Assembly: GCF_021391675.1 (NCBI RefSeq)
Contig: NZ_CP090095.1
Span: 4,439,001 to 4,503,000 of the forward strand
Source: Neorhizobium galegae
GTDB lineage: Bacteria; Pseudomonadota; Alphaproteobacteria; Rhizobiales; Rhizobiaceae
Direction: 5' to 3'
DNA: 64,000 nucleotides
Of this stretch, positions 25,491-34,053 are shown piece by piece. Positions within the stretch are counted from its first letter, which is position 1. Each line of letters starts with the position of its first letter. Below the pieces are notes generated by a model. That model had not been told where the DNA came from. It ran no database searches and saw only the letters and a program-made list of their open reading frames with translations. Both the position numbers and the translations under genes were made by a program.

Positions 25491-26513
25491 ATGCGCATGT
25501 TTGCGACCATTGCCAAGCTTTTGGTAAAGCGCGTGCTGACCGCGATACCGATCCTTCTACTTGTTTCCGCGCTTCTCTTCTGCATCCTGCGCATCCTGCC
25601 GGTCGATCCGGCCGCCATGTCCCTGCCGCCCAATGCGACGGTTCAGGAAGTCGAGGCGATGCGCACCGAAATGGGCCTCAACCTGCCGCTCTATCAGCAG
25701 TATGGCATCTGGCTGAACAAGCTCTTCCATGGTGATATCGGCCGCTCCATCCATTTCCGCCAGGACGTGACAAGCCTGATCGGTTCGACACTGCCCGCGA
25801 CTATCGAGCTTGCCGTCATCGCCATGATGGTCGCAACCGTCTTCGGCCTCGCGGGCGGCCTCTTCCTGTTCTACGTGCGCGGCACCCGCGCCGAAGCGGT
25901 GATGGATTTCGTTTCCATCCTGCTGCTCTCGCTTCCGGAATTCCTCTGGAGCCTGTTCTTGCTCCTCATATTCGGTGTCTTTTTCGAGGTCCTGCCCTTC
26001 ACCGGCCGTCTCAGCCCCGGCTTCGAGCGCCCACTCGTCACTGGTTTCCTGCTGCTCGACAGCCTGATCACCGGCAATATCCCGACCTTTCTCAATGCGC
26101 TCCAACACATGATCCTGCCGTGCCTCGCACTCGGCATCGCGCTGTCTCCGTCGCTCATGCGCGTGCTGCGCTCGAGCCTGCTCGATGCCTATCAGGACGA
26201 CTACATCCAGCAGGCCCGGCTTCGCGGACTTTCCGAAAAGCGCATCCTGATCCGCCACGGCCTGAAGAACGCCATCCTGCCGACGCTGAGCCTGATGGGC
26301 GTGCAGTTCGGCTTCCTGTTCGGCGGCACGCTGCTGGTCGAGATCATCTATTCCTACCCGGGCATGGGCAACCTGATGGTCGATGCGATCCGCAACGCCG
26401 ACCTTCCGATCATCCAGGGCGCGGGGCTCACCTATTGCGTCGCCGTTCTGGTGATCAGCATCGTGGTCGACAGTCTCTACCTGATCCTCAACCCGAAACT
26501 GAGGGTGCGTTGA
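25491..26513 (+). CDS. peptide-type ABC transporter permease (DppB-like), system B
   Basis: 340 residues from ATG 25491; the in-frame ATG at 25497 is better spaced from GGGG and may be the true start. N-terminal helix (LLVKRVLTAIPILLLVSALLF), RILPVDPAAMSLPP, GDIGRSIHFR, six-helix permease domain with EAA-like loop DDYIQQARLRGLSEKRILIRHGLKNA, and the end motif YPGMGNLMVDAIRNADLPIIQ. It forms the channel with the DppC-like protein. Confidence 0.94.
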   Translation: MRMFATIAKLLVKRVLTAIPILLLVSALLFCILRILPVDPAAMSLPPNATVQEVEAMRTEMGLNLPLYQQYGIWLNKLFHGDIGRSIHFRQDVTSLIGSTLPATIELAVIAMMVATVFGLAGGLFLFYVRGTRAEAVMDFVSILLLSLPEFLWSLFLLLIFGVFFEVLPFTGRLSPGFERPLVTGFLLLDSLITGNIPTFLNALQHMILPCLALGIALSPSLMRVLRSSLLDAYQDDYIQQARLRGLSEKRILIRHGLKNAILPTLSLMGVQFGFLFGGTLLVEIIYSYPGMGNLMVDAIRNADLPIIQGAGLTYCVAVLVISIVVDSLYLILNPKLRVR

Positions 26514-26514
26514 C

Positions 26515-27390
26515 ATGCAACAGCACGCTAAAGGGCGACCGCTTCCGCTCTGGCTGAAATCCGGCCGCGTCCAGACAGGCCTGGTGATCATCTTCATTCT
26601 GGCCGTCTGTGCGATCTTTGCCCCCTATCTGGCGCCCAACGATCCGAACGAACAGAACCTGCTATCGATCCTGACCCCGCCCGTCTGGGCCGATGGCGGC
26701 GACACGATGTTTCCGCTCGGCACCGACAGCCTCGGCCGCTGCGTCCTCTCCCGCCTGATCTTCGGCGCCCGCGTGGCGCTCACCGTGGCGTTTACAGCCT
26801 CAATCGGCGCGATGATCATCGGCGCCTTTTTCGCCCACGTGGCCGGGTATTTCGGCGGCTGGGTCGATTGGGTGATCGGCCGCATCGTCGAGATCTGGCT
26901 CTCCTTTCCGCCAGTCATTCTGTCTCTGATCCTGATGGTCGGCCTCGGCACCGGGCTGCGCAACGTCGTGCTCGCCATCATCCTGGTCGACTGGACCCGC
27001 TTCTGTCGCGTGCTGCGAAGCGAAGTCATCGTCCTGCGCCGGCGAGACTACGTCTCCGCCGCACAGCTCATCGGCTTCTCGCACTGGCGCACCATCACCC
27101 GCGAAATCCTGCCCGGCACACTGCCGCTGCTCATCACACTGATGAGCCTCGAAATGGGCGTCGCCATCATCGTCGAGGCGATCCTCTCCTTCGTCGGCAT
27201 GAGCGTCGGCTCGGAAACGGCGGCCTGGGGCCAGATGATCGCCGATGCGCGCCAGAACATCTACGAGGCGCCGTTCAACCTGATCGCGCCGATCTTCGCG
27301 ATCTTCTTCGCGGTCTTCGGTTTCAATATCCTGGGCGACGGCCTGCGCCGCACTCTCGATACGCGCCTGACCCAGACGGAGCGCACCTGA
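26515..27390 (+). CDS. peptide-type ABC transporter permease (DppC-like), system B
   Basis: 291 residues, starting one base after the DppB stop. Single N-terminal helix (VIIFILAVCAIFAPYLAP), FPLGTDSLGRCVLSRLIFGARVAL signature, permease domain with EAA-like loop RDYVSAAQLIGFSHWRTITREILP, and ILSFVGMSVGSETAAWGQMI. The stop is followed one base later by the ATPase start. The neighbouring downstream ATPase is a fusion. Confidence 0.94.
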   Translation: MQQHAKGRPLPLWLKSGRVQTGLVIIFILAVCAIFAPYLAPNDPNEQNLLSILTPPVWADGGDTMFPLGTDSLGRCVLSRLIFGARVALTVAFTASIGAMIIGAFFAHVAGYFGGWVDWVIGRIVEIWLSFPPVILSLILMVGLGTGLRNVVLAIILVDWTRFCRVLRSEVIVLRRRDYVSAAQLIGFSHWRTITREILPGTLPLLITLMSLEMGVAIIVEAILSFVGMSVGSETAAWGQMIADARQNIYEAPFNLIAPIFAIFFAVFGFNILGDGLRRTLDTRLTQTERT

Positions 27391-27391
27391 C

Positions 27392-29248
27392 ATGGCCATT
27401 CTTTCAGCAAAGAACCTCTGCGTTGAATCGCTCGGAGCCAAGGAAAGCTTCCCGGTCCTGACCGACCTCAACTTCTCGCTGGAACCCGGCAAGATCCTCG
27501 GTCTGGTCGGTGAATCCGGCGCCGGCAAGTCGATGATCGGCCGCACCATCTCGCAATACCTGCCGAAGGGTTTTGCGGTCACCAAGGGTACGCTCGCCTT
27601 CGATGGCGAGGACCTAGTGAGCATGTTGCCGGAACGCCGCCGCAACCTGCTCGGCCGCGACATCGCCTTCATCCCGCAGGAGCCGCTTTCCGGGCTCAAC
27701 CCGGTCCTGACGGTCGGCCAGCAGATCAAGGAACATCTTCTGCGCATCGGCCTCGCACCCGGTGAAAATTGGCGCGAGCGAGCGCTGAAGGAGTTCGAAT
27801 CCGTACATCTGCCACATGGCGCGGCGCTGCTCGAAAAATATCCGCACCAGCTTTCCGGCGGCATGTGCCAGCGCATCCTGATCGCCATGGCCTTTGCCAG
27901 CCGCCCGCGTCTCTTGATCGCCGACGAACCGACCACCGCGCTTGACGTGACGATCCAGGCCCGCATCGTCAAGCTGATCGCCGAAATGCAGAAGCGCGAT
28001 GGCACGGCGGTGATCTTCATCACCCACGACCTGCGCCTCGCCTCGCAGATCAGCGACGAGATCATGGTGCTCTATGCCGGCCGGCCGGCCGAGCGCGGTC
28101 CTGCAAAACAGCTTTTCTCGGCACCGGCGCATCCCTATACGCGCTGCCTGCAGCTTGCCAACCCGACGATCACAGGCCCGCGCCGCGGCCTTTTCATCCT
28201 GCCCGAGCGCATGCCGGGCCTGCGGGTGCTGAAGGAGTTGAAGGGCTGCCGCTTCGCCTCCCGCTGTCCGAATGCGATCGAGGCCTGCACCCGGGCCGAA
28301 CCGCCGCTTGCCGATATCGGCCCGAACCATATCGCTGCCTGCATTCGCACCGAAAAGACGCCGGACATCGTGCCGCCGCCGCTGGCGCCCGGCCGCGAGA
28401 TCGCATCGGCCAGGATCCATCTCAACGGCGAGAAGCTGACCAAGGCCTATACGACCGCCTGGAGCCCGTTCGCCAAGCGCAGCGCCTTCAAGGCGGTCAA
28501 CAGCGTCGATTTTTCGCTCGGCGAGGGTGAGTTCGTCGGCATCGTCGGCGAAAGCGGCAGCGGCAAGAGCTCGCTTGCCCGCCTCGTTGTCGGCCTCGAT
28601 ACGCCGACCGATGGCAGGATCACGCTTGCCGGCCGCGACATCACCGCCAATGGAAATGCGGACCGGGCCTATCGCCGCGAATACATCCAGATGGTCTTCC
28701 AGGACCCGCAATCGGCGCTCAACCCGCGGCGGCGGATCGGCAGCATCGTCACCCAGGCGAACGAGGCGAGCGGGCTGCACAACAGCACCCGCGAGCGCAT
28801 GGACCGCGCCGCCGAACTGCTGAAGGAAATCGGCCTGCCCCCGGATGCGGCGATGCGCTTTCCCTCGCAGCTTTCGGGTGGACAGAAACAGCGCGTCAAC
28901 ATCGCCCGCGCGCTCTGCACCCTGCCGCGCATCCTCGTCGCCGACGAGATCGTCTCCGGCCTCGATGTCTCGGTGCAGGCCCAGCTTCTGGACCTTCTGC
29001 TGAAGCTTCGCGACGAGCACGGCTTCTCGATGTTGTTCATCAGCCACGACCTCTCCGTCGTCCGTTATCTCTGCGATCGGGTGATGGTCATGTATCGCGG
29101 CGAAGTGGTGGAAAGCGGCAGGACCGAAACCGTGTTTGCCAATCCGCAACATGCCTATACCCGCAGTCTGCTCGCCGCCGTGCCGCCGGATGACGTCAAC
29201 GCCGAGTGGTCGCCGGTGCTTGCGGAAGCCGGCTACCAGGTCGAATGA
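27392..29248 (+). CDS. fused double ABC ATP-binding protein (DppD-DppF), system B
   Basis: 618 residues with two complete ATPase modules. Module 1: Walker A GESGAGKSMIG about 42-52, FIPQEPLSGLNPV, signature LSGGMCQRI, LLIADEP, FITHD, then the cysteine motif CRFASRCPNAIEAC. Module 2 from about 345: Walker A GESGSGKSSLA, MVFQDPQSALNP, signature LSGGQKQRV, ILVADEI (Ile at the usual Pro position after the Glu-bearing segment), FISHD. The second module lacks a long oligopeptide C-terminal tail. Such fusions replace separate D and F subunits. It overlaps the next gene by 4 nt. Confidence 0.94.
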   Translation: MAILSAKNLCVESLGAKESFPVLTDLNFSLEPGKILGLVGESGAGKSMIGRTISQYLPKGFAVTKGTLAFDGEDLVSMLPERRRNLLGRDIAFIPQEPLSGLNPVLTVGQQIKEHLLRIGLAPGENWRERALKEFESVHLPHGAALLEKYPHQLSGGMCQRILIAMAFASRPRLLIADEPTTALDVTIQARIVKLIAEMQKRDGTAVIFITHDLRLASQISDEIMVLYAGRPAERGPAKQLFSAPAHPYTRCLQLANPTITGPRRGLFILPERMPGLRVLKELKGCRFASRCPNAIEACTRAEPPLADIGPNHIAACIRTEKTPDIVPPPLAPGREIASARIHLNGEKLTKAYTTAWSPFAKRSAFKAVNSVDFSLGEGEFVGIVGESGSGKSSLARLVVGLDTPTDGRITLAGRDITANGNADRAYRREYIQMVFQDPQSALNPRRRIGSIVTQANEASGLHNSTRERMDRAAELLKEIGLPPDAAMRFPSQLSGGQKQRVNIARALCTLPRILVADEIVSGLDVSVQAQLLDLLLKLRDEHGFSMLFISHDLSVVRYLCDRVMVMYRGEVVESGRTETVFANPQHAYTRSLLAAVPPDDVNAEWSPVLAEAGYQVE

Positions 29249-30423
29249 TGGCGATCACCGGACGCAGATATTACAGCGGCCGGGATGTCGGCCGCGCCGT
29301 CACCATCGCCGACTTGCAGGCCATGGCGCGTCGCCGCCTGCCTGCCTTCGTGCTGGAATATCTCGAGGGCGGTGCAGAAGACGAATGGACGCTCCGCCGC
29401 AACCGCGAAGTCTTTTCGGAAATCGAGTTCCGCCCCTCGACGCTGACCGGTGTCGGCGTGCCCGATCTTTCGACGACAATCTTCGGCAAAAAGATGCGGC
29501 TGCCCTTCATCATCGCGCCGACAGGTTTCAACGGTCTCTTCCAGTATCAGGGAGATCGGCTGCTGGCTGAAGCCGCAGCCAAGGCTGGCATCACCTTCAC
29601 CCAGAGCACCGTCTCCAACATGCGGATCGAAGAGCTTTCCGGCATCCCGAACCTCTCCCACTGGATGCAGCTTTACGTCTTCCGCTCCCAGACCTTCATG
29701 GACGAACTGGTCGGCCGCGCCGAAAGAGCCGGCTGCCAGGCGCTGATGGTGACCACCGACGCAGCGACATTCGGCAACCGCGAATGGGATCGCCGCAATT
29801 ATCGCTCCGGCATGGACCCGACCTTCCGCCACAAGCTGGATATCCTCTGCCATCCGCGCTGGGCATTGTCGGTCATGGCGCGTGGCATCCCGCCCTTCGG
29901 AAACCTGCTCGATTTCCTGCCCACCGACCAGCAGACCTTCGCTCGCACGGCCATCTGGTCGCGCGAGCAGGTAGAGCCGGACCTTCACTGGAGCCACATC
30001 CGCCACCTGCGGAAAATCTGGAAAAAGCCGCTGATCGTCAAAGGCGTCATGACTTTGCGCGACGCGGAACTAGCCGCGGATGCGGGAGCTGATGGCATCG
30101 TCATCAGCAATCACGGCGGTCGCCAGCTTGACGGTGCGCCATCGCCGATCACCATCCTGCCGAAGATCGCCAACAAGCTGAAGGGCAGGATCACCATCCT
30201 CGCCGACAGCGGTTTTCGCCGCGGCACGGATATCGTCAAGGCTTTGGCGCTCGGCGCCGATGCGGTGATGACCGGACGTGCAACACTTTATGGTCTCGCA
30301 GCCGGCGGCGAGGCTGGCGCGGCCCGCGCCATCACCATCCTCGAAGAGGAAACCCGCCGCACCATGGCGCTTCTCGGCTGCCGCTCGGTCGCCGATCTGG
30401 ACCGCGACCATATAAAGCTCTGA
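29245..30423 (+). CDS. FMN-dependent alpha-hydroxyacid dehydrogenase (lactate/mandelate dehydrogenase family)
   Basis: 392 residues from ATG 29245 (ATGA overlap with the ATPase stop). FMN TIM barrel: LPAFVLEYLEGGAEDE, IIAPTGFNGLFQ, WMQLYVF, VTTDAATFGNREWDRRN, LIVKGVM (Lys), GIVISNHGGRQLDGAPSPI with the catalytic His and Arg, ILADSGFRRGTDIVKALALGADAVMTGR (FMN phosphate). It oxidises an L-2-hydroxy acid to the 2-keto acid. Attached to ABC system B, it may act on the imported compound; indolelactate feeding the IorAB enzyme is one possible but unproven role. Confidence 0.92.
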   Translation: MMAITGRRYYSGRDVGRAVTIADLQAMARRRLPAFVLEYLEGGAEDEWTLRRNREVFSEIEFRPSTLTGVGVPDLSTTIFGKKMRLPFIIAPTGFNGLFQYQGDRLLAEAAAKAGITFTQSTVSNMRIEELSGIPNLSHWMQLYVFRSQTFMDELVGRAERAGCQALMVTTDAATFGNREWDRRNYRSGMDPTFRHKLDILCHPRWALSVMARGIPPFGNLLDFLPTDQQTFARTAIWSREQVEPDLHWSHIRHLRKIWKKPLIVKGVMTLRDAELAADAGADGIVISNHGGRQLDGAPSPITILPKIANKLKGRITILADSGFRRGTDIVKALALGADAVMTGRATLYGLAAGGEAGAARAITILEEETRRTMALLGCRSVADLDRDHIKL

Positions 30424-30439
30424 GCGGCCTCACCGTCCA

Positions 30440-31144
30440 TCAGGGGACGATGATCTGCGTCTCCATCGGGAAGTGGGAATTGCCGCCTTCGAAGGGCGGG
30501 AAGGTCTTGAAATCCTCCCGCATGGCGATGCGCGCCGGCGATTGCAGCGCTGCCTGCAGTGCTGCCGGGCTGTCGAACATCACCCGGTTGCGCTGCATGT
30601 GATTGACCCGCTCCCAGGGGAGGAAACCGCACCAGTCGATCCGCGACAAAACCTCGATCTTGCGGATGCCCGGGAAGGTGCGCATCACCGGCGGATGATG
30701 GCTGACATAATGGTGCATCCAGACGTTCAGGTCTTCGGCTGGGCCGGTATAATGGACCACGTAGGAACAGGGGTTGCCGTTCGTAGCGACATCGAGCTTG
30801 GCGTCGTCGACCGGAAAGTGTCGCGCATACATGGCCTGCTGCGTGCCCCTGGCGCCGCGAATGCTCGACAGCACGCCCGAAGCCGCAAGCTGATGCAAAT
30901 GGCCAGCCGGCGCCATCGCGTCTTCCAGGTCGGTAAGATCGTTGAAATAGAGCTGCATGCCGAAGATGGGAGACTGCTCATCCTTGTTATACATGTCCTT
31001 GGTGACTTCAGGCGTGTAGAGATTGGCGGTGGTCAGCCCCGGCGTCAGCTTGATGATTTCAGCGACGGTCTCGACGTCCGCCTTGCTCACGGCGAGCTGA
31101 CTTCCATCGACATTCTCGAAAAAGGCGAAATAGGCAAAACGCAT
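30440..31144 (-). CDS. EthD-like dimeric alpha-beta barrel protein
   Basis: 234 residues from ATG 31144. The C-terminal part (about 125-225) has an EthD-like pattern: VVHYTGPAEDLNVWMHHYV, HHPPVMRTFPGIRKIEVLSR and NRVMFDSPAALQAALQSP. The N-terminal half (YFAFFENVDGSQLAV and so on) may be a second diverged copy. EthD proteins occur in catabolic clusters, often as accessory or isomerase/monooxygenase-like factors, and have no single known reaction. It is convergent with the hydroxyacid dehydrogenase gene and divergent from the amino-acid SBP gene, with a palindromic site upstream. Confidence 0.7.
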   Translation of the reverse strand: MRFAYFAFFENVDGSQLAVSKADVETVAEIIKLTPGLTTANLYTPEVTKDMYNKDEQSPIFGMQLYFNDLTDLEDAMAPAGHLHQLAASGVLSSIRGARGTQQAMYARHFPVDDAKLDVATNGNPCSYVVHYTGPAEDLNVWMHHYVSHHPPVMRTFPGIRKIEVLSRIDWCGFLPWERVNHMQRNRVMFDSPAALQAALQSPARIAMREDFKTFPPFEGGNSHFPMETQIIVP

Positions 31145-31241
31145 GGCTCGGCTTCCTGCTTCTATGGGACCGCAACGATTACGGGCGGCCTCTGTTCCCC
31201 AGCGGTGGCCCACTATCGAACCGCCAGCGGCGAAAAACAAG

Positions 31242-31253
31242 TTTAGACCTAAA
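31242..31253. promoter_or_regulatory. recurrent operator-like motif, copy 4 (palindrome GTTTAGACCTAAAC at 31241-31254)
   Basis: Perfect 6-bp arms GTTTAG/CTAAAC around AC. On the reverse strand the core reads TTTAGGTCTAAA, 97 nt upstream of the EthD-like start. Confidence 0.55.
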
Positions 31254-31302
31254 CTATTTTTCAAGCCTGTTTGCCTGACCAAAACGACCCGCCCGGACAT
31301 GA

Positions 31303-31314
31303 TTTAAGCTTCAA
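31303..31314. promoter_or_regulatory. recurrent operator-like motif, copy 5 (TTTAAGCTTCAA)
   Basis: Between the divergent EthD-like and amino-acid SBP genes, about 197 nt upstream of the SBP start. Confidence 0.45.
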
Positions 31315-31511
31315 TCTTTCCGCTTGAATCTTGCTGGATTTTCGATCACGATCCGCTCCCACGCGCGTTGAAGAGGATAGGGACGCCGCCGGATAGCTCT
31401 TGGGAGAGGGCTTGCGTCACGTCACTCCGCCTGCCGGCCATCAAGAACAATTTCGCATCCGATCCGGCAGGAAAAAAGCCCGCCGGGCACCAAAACAGAG
31501 GGAACGCAATC

Positions 31512-32315
31512 ATGACCATGAGCCTTTTCCGCCGCGCCTTTTTCGGCCTTGCGGGCGCTGCTGCCCTGTCCGTCGCAAGCGCCGGCTTGGCATCCGCCGC
31601 GGCGCTTGCCGTTGGCTCCTATCCGAGCAATCCGCCCTTCGAATACAAGACGGCTACGGGTACTTTCGAGGGTTTCGAGGTCGACATCGTCAACGAAGTC
31701 GCCAAGCGCCTCGGCATGACGGTCGAGATTTCCGACCTCGGCTTCCAGGCGCTGTTTGCCGCCACCGCTTCCAAGCGTATCGATGTGGCGATCTCCTCGA
31801 TCACCATCACCAAGGAGCGCCTCGGCAGCCAGTCCTTCACGCAGGCCTATTATGATGCTGACATGGGCATCGCCACCCGCAAGGAAGCGACCGTGTCCAA
31901 GGTCGAAGACCTGAAGGGCAAGGTCGTCGGCGTCCTGGCCGGCTCCACCGGCGACAAGTGGGCCAAGGACAACAAGGAAAAATACGGCATTACCGACATC
32001 AAGAGCTACAACGCCCAGCAGGACCTGCTGATGGATCTCTCCGCCGGCCGTGCCGATGTGGCCGTCAGCGACGTTCCGGGCATGGAATACGCCTTCCTCA
32101 AGATGAAGGACCTCGCCGTCAAGGTGCGCATCAGGACCGGTGAACAGTACGGCCTGATGATGACCAAGGACCATCCGCTGCTTGCCAAGGCGAACTACGC
32201 GATCACCGCCATGAAGAAGGACGGCACGCTGGCCGCAATCCACAAGAAGTGGTTCGGCTCCGATCCGGCCGCCGGTTCCGCCTCCGCCGTCGACCAGCCG
32301 CTGCCGAAGCCCTGA
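31512..32315 (+). CDS. polar amino-acid-type ABC transporter substrate-binding protein (SBP_bac_3)
   Basis: 267 residues from ATG 31512 (AGAGGGAACG upstream). Signal peptide with an Arg pair (LFRRAFFGLAGAAAL) and an AxA-like cleavage near ASAAA. Family 3 features: NPPFEY, GTFEGFEVDIVNEVAKRLG (signature), DVAISSITITKER, and the KKDGTLAAIHKKWFG end motif. It binds an amino acid or related small ligand in the periplasm. A strong hairpin with a U tract separates it from its permease gene. Confidence 0.93.
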   Translation: MTMSLFRRAFFGLAGAAALSVASAGLASAAALAVGSYPSNPPFEYKTATGTFEGFEVDIVNEVAKRLGMTVEISDLGFQALFAATASKRIDVAISSITITKERLGSQSFTQAYYDADMGIATRKEATVSKVEDLKGKVVGVLAGSTGDKWAKDNKEKYGITDIKSYNAQQDLLMDLSAGRADVAVSDVPGMEYAFLKMKDLAVKVRIRTGEQYGLMMTKDHPLLAKANYAITAMKKDGTLAAIHKKWFGSDPAAGSASAVDQPLPKP

Positions 32316-32343
32316 GGCGGCTACCGATAACGCGCCTAATCAT

Positions 32344-32368
32344 GCCGGCCGGCGACGGCCGGCTTTTT
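32344..32368 (+). terminator. terminator/attenuator between amino-acid SBP and permease genes
   Basis: GCCGGCC (32344-32350) pairs with GGCCGGC (32357-32363), then TTTTT. It is a textbook hairpin plus U tract, and probably reduces read-through into the permease gene. Confidence 0.85.
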
Positions 32369-32391
32369 CGTGAGCTTAGAGGCACCAGGAA

Positions 32392-33066
32392 ATGACCCTC
32401 CTCGATACATTCTTCAACCTCGGGGTTCTCGGCGACGCGTTTCCGGCGCTGCTGCGCGGACTGATCAACACCTTCCTGCTCGGCGTGGCGGGCATCGGCA
32501 TCGGCATTCCGATCGGCCTGGTGATAGCGCTCCTGCGCCTCTACGGACCGAAGCCGGTGCGTTATCTGACGGTTTTCTACATCGACATCTTTCGCGCGGC
32601 GCCGATGCTGGTGGTGTTGATCCTCATCTACTACGCGCTGCCGTTCGTCGGCATCCGCCTGTCCTCCTGGACATCCGCGGGCCTTGCCTTCTCGATCGTC
32701 ATGGCCGCCTATTCGGCGGAGATTTTCCGCTCCGGCATCGAGGGCATCCCTCGCGGCCAGTTCGAGGCCGCGGCGGCCCTCGGCCTGCCTTTCTTCGTCA
32801 CACTGCGGAAGGTCGTGCTGCCGCAGGCGATCCGCATCGTCATTCCGCCGATGACCAACAACTGCGTCTCGATGTTCAAGGATACGTCGCTCGCCTCCAC
32901 AGTCGCTCTGCCGGAACTCCTCAAGGAGGCGACGGACGCACAGGCGCTCTATGCCAACCCGACACCGCTGATCGGGGCTGCGCTGATCTACATCGCCTTC
33001 CTCTGGCCGATGGTGCGGCTGGTCAATCTCCTCGAACAGAGGTTCAACAAGGAAAAGAAGCGCTGA
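32392..33066 (+). CDS. polar amino-acid ABC transporter permease (HisM/GlnP type)
   Basis: 224 residues, about five helices. Features: ALLRGLINTFLLGVAGIGIGI, FRAAPMLVVLILIYYALP, the family motif AAYSAEIFRSGIEGIPRGQFEAAAALG with the EAA loop, and VLPQAIRIVIPPMTNNCVSMFKDTSLAS. A homodimer would form the channel. No matching ATPase gene (HisP/GlnQ type) is present nearby, because the next gene is a convergent MarR regulator, so the transporter must borrow an ATPase from elsewhere. Confidence 0.93.
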   Translation: MTLLDTFFNLGVLGDAFPALLRGLINTFLLGVAGIGIGIPIGLVIALLRLYGPKPVRYLTVFYIDIFRAAPMLVVLILIYYALPFVGIRLSSWTSAGLAFSIVMAAYSAEIFRSGIEGIPRGQFEAAAALGLPFFVTLRKVVLPQAIRIVIPPMTNNCVSMFKDTSLASTVALPELLKEATDAQALYANPTPLIGAALIYIAFLWPMVRLVNLLEQRFNKEKKR

Positions 33067-33084
33067 CGCCAGAGGCGGCGAGGC

Positions 33085-33600
33085 CTATTCGAAGGCGGCG
33101 CCGGAAAGGTGGTTGTTGGCGGAGGTCTTGACCGTGCCGATCTCCGCCCAGAGCGCCGCAACCGCATGCGGGTCGATATCCGCCATCATGTCCTGCAGCC
33201 AGCCTTCGTGCGCCGCGGCCATCGCCGCAAACAGTGTCACACCCGCCTCGGTGAGTTTTGCGACCGTCACGCGCCGGTCGCCCTGCGGCGTCACCCGCTG
33301 GACGTAACCATCGGCTTCGAGCCTCTCGACGAGCCCGGTGACATTGCCGTTGGTGACCATGGTGCGCTTGGAGAGCTCGCCGAGGCGAAGCCCGTCCTTC
33401 TCGCGATAGAGCTGTGCCATCAGGTCGAACTGCGGCAGCGTCGCGCCGAATTCGGCACGCAGGCGGCGACGGATTTCCTGGCTGATCAGCTTGGTCGTGG
33501 ACAGCATCCGCAACCACAGGCGCAGCTCGGGCTTCGACCGCCCGTGGGCGCCCTGGACGATGATCTCCAGATCGACGTCGATCGCTTCCGCTTCTGCCAT
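33085..33600 (-). CDS. MarR family transcriptional regulator
   Basis: 171 residues. Classic MarR layout: helices 1-2 (LWLRMLSTTKLISQEIRRRL), winged helix about 60-130 (QFDLMAQLYREKDGLRLGELSKRTMVTNGNVTGLVERLEADGYVQRV; wing PQGDRRVTVAKLTEAG), C-terminal dimer helices. It is divergent from the second cyclase gene. A near-perfect palindrome 42 bp upstream (33642-33656) is its probable operator, and a close copy lies at 53637-53650, so it may also act at that region. Confidence 0.92.
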   Translation of the reverse strand: MAEAEAIDVDLEIIVQGAHGRSKPELRLWLRMLSTTKLISQEIRRRLRAEFGATLPQFDLMAQLYREKDGLRLGELSKRTMVTNGNVTGLVERLEADGYVQRVTPQGDRRVTVAKLTEAGVTLFAAMAAAHEGWLQDMMADIDPHAVAALWAEIGTVKTSANNHLSGAAFE

Positions 33601-34053
33601 TCCGAATATTGCCTCTGTAGCCGATCCACCGTCTAGAAGTAGATATTTGAAATGTCAAAGGTTCGTGCTCTGACGGTCCTTCAGGGATGGTGCCCGCAAA
33701 TCCATATGGCTGCCCCGATGATCACCGCATCACCAGCCGTCTTCCCCGTCCCGTTATTTATTCATATGCATACATTTTCTGAAAACTGCATCAAGAGCAG
33801 GCAATCTGTCGATAAGCGGACCGCTACTCATGCTTGCCCTTCACCGAGTCCGCAACAGGCTATTTCTCACGGAAGTGATCGATGTTCTTCCGTAGGGATC
33901 GAGCACGTGAATTTGCTCGACGCAGCTTCGCCCAATTGCTTGCATCCTCATATTTTCTGCAATAGGCTTCCTCATCGTTCAGCGGCATCCGGAGAGGAAA
34001 ACCGGCTGCCGCGCGGCTTAACGAAACCGGTCATTCAAGGGGAACCCGGCACC
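33601..34053. other. 453-bp divergent region between MarR and the second cyclase gene
   Basis: A frame open through most of this region joins the cyclase, but it has no ribosome site and no family similarity, whereas ATG 34054 follows AAGGGGAACC. I read it as a long leader with regulatory sites: the MarR-like palindrome at 33642-33656 and a CATATGCATAC element at 33763-33773. Confidence 0.55.
33642..33656. promoter_or_regulatory. candidate MarR operator (GATATTTGAAATGTC)
   Basis: 7-bp arms with one mismatch around a central G, directly upstream of the MarR gene. 13 of 14 bases from 33643 match 53637-53650. Confidence 0.5.

Larger units (their letters stand above)
31145..31511. other. 367-bp divergent control region (EthD-like / amino-acid SBP)
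   Basis: No gene seen; an open frame running into the SBP gene lacks a ribosome site and would bury its signal peptide. It holds two copies of the recurrent motif, at 31242-31253 and 31303-31314, only 61 bp apart. Confidence 0.6.

Noticed and set aside
33652..34053. N-terminal extension of the second cyclase gene
   Set aside because: The family's N-terminus begins at ATG 34054, which has its own Shine-Dalgarno; the extension has no family similarity and crosses regulatory elements.
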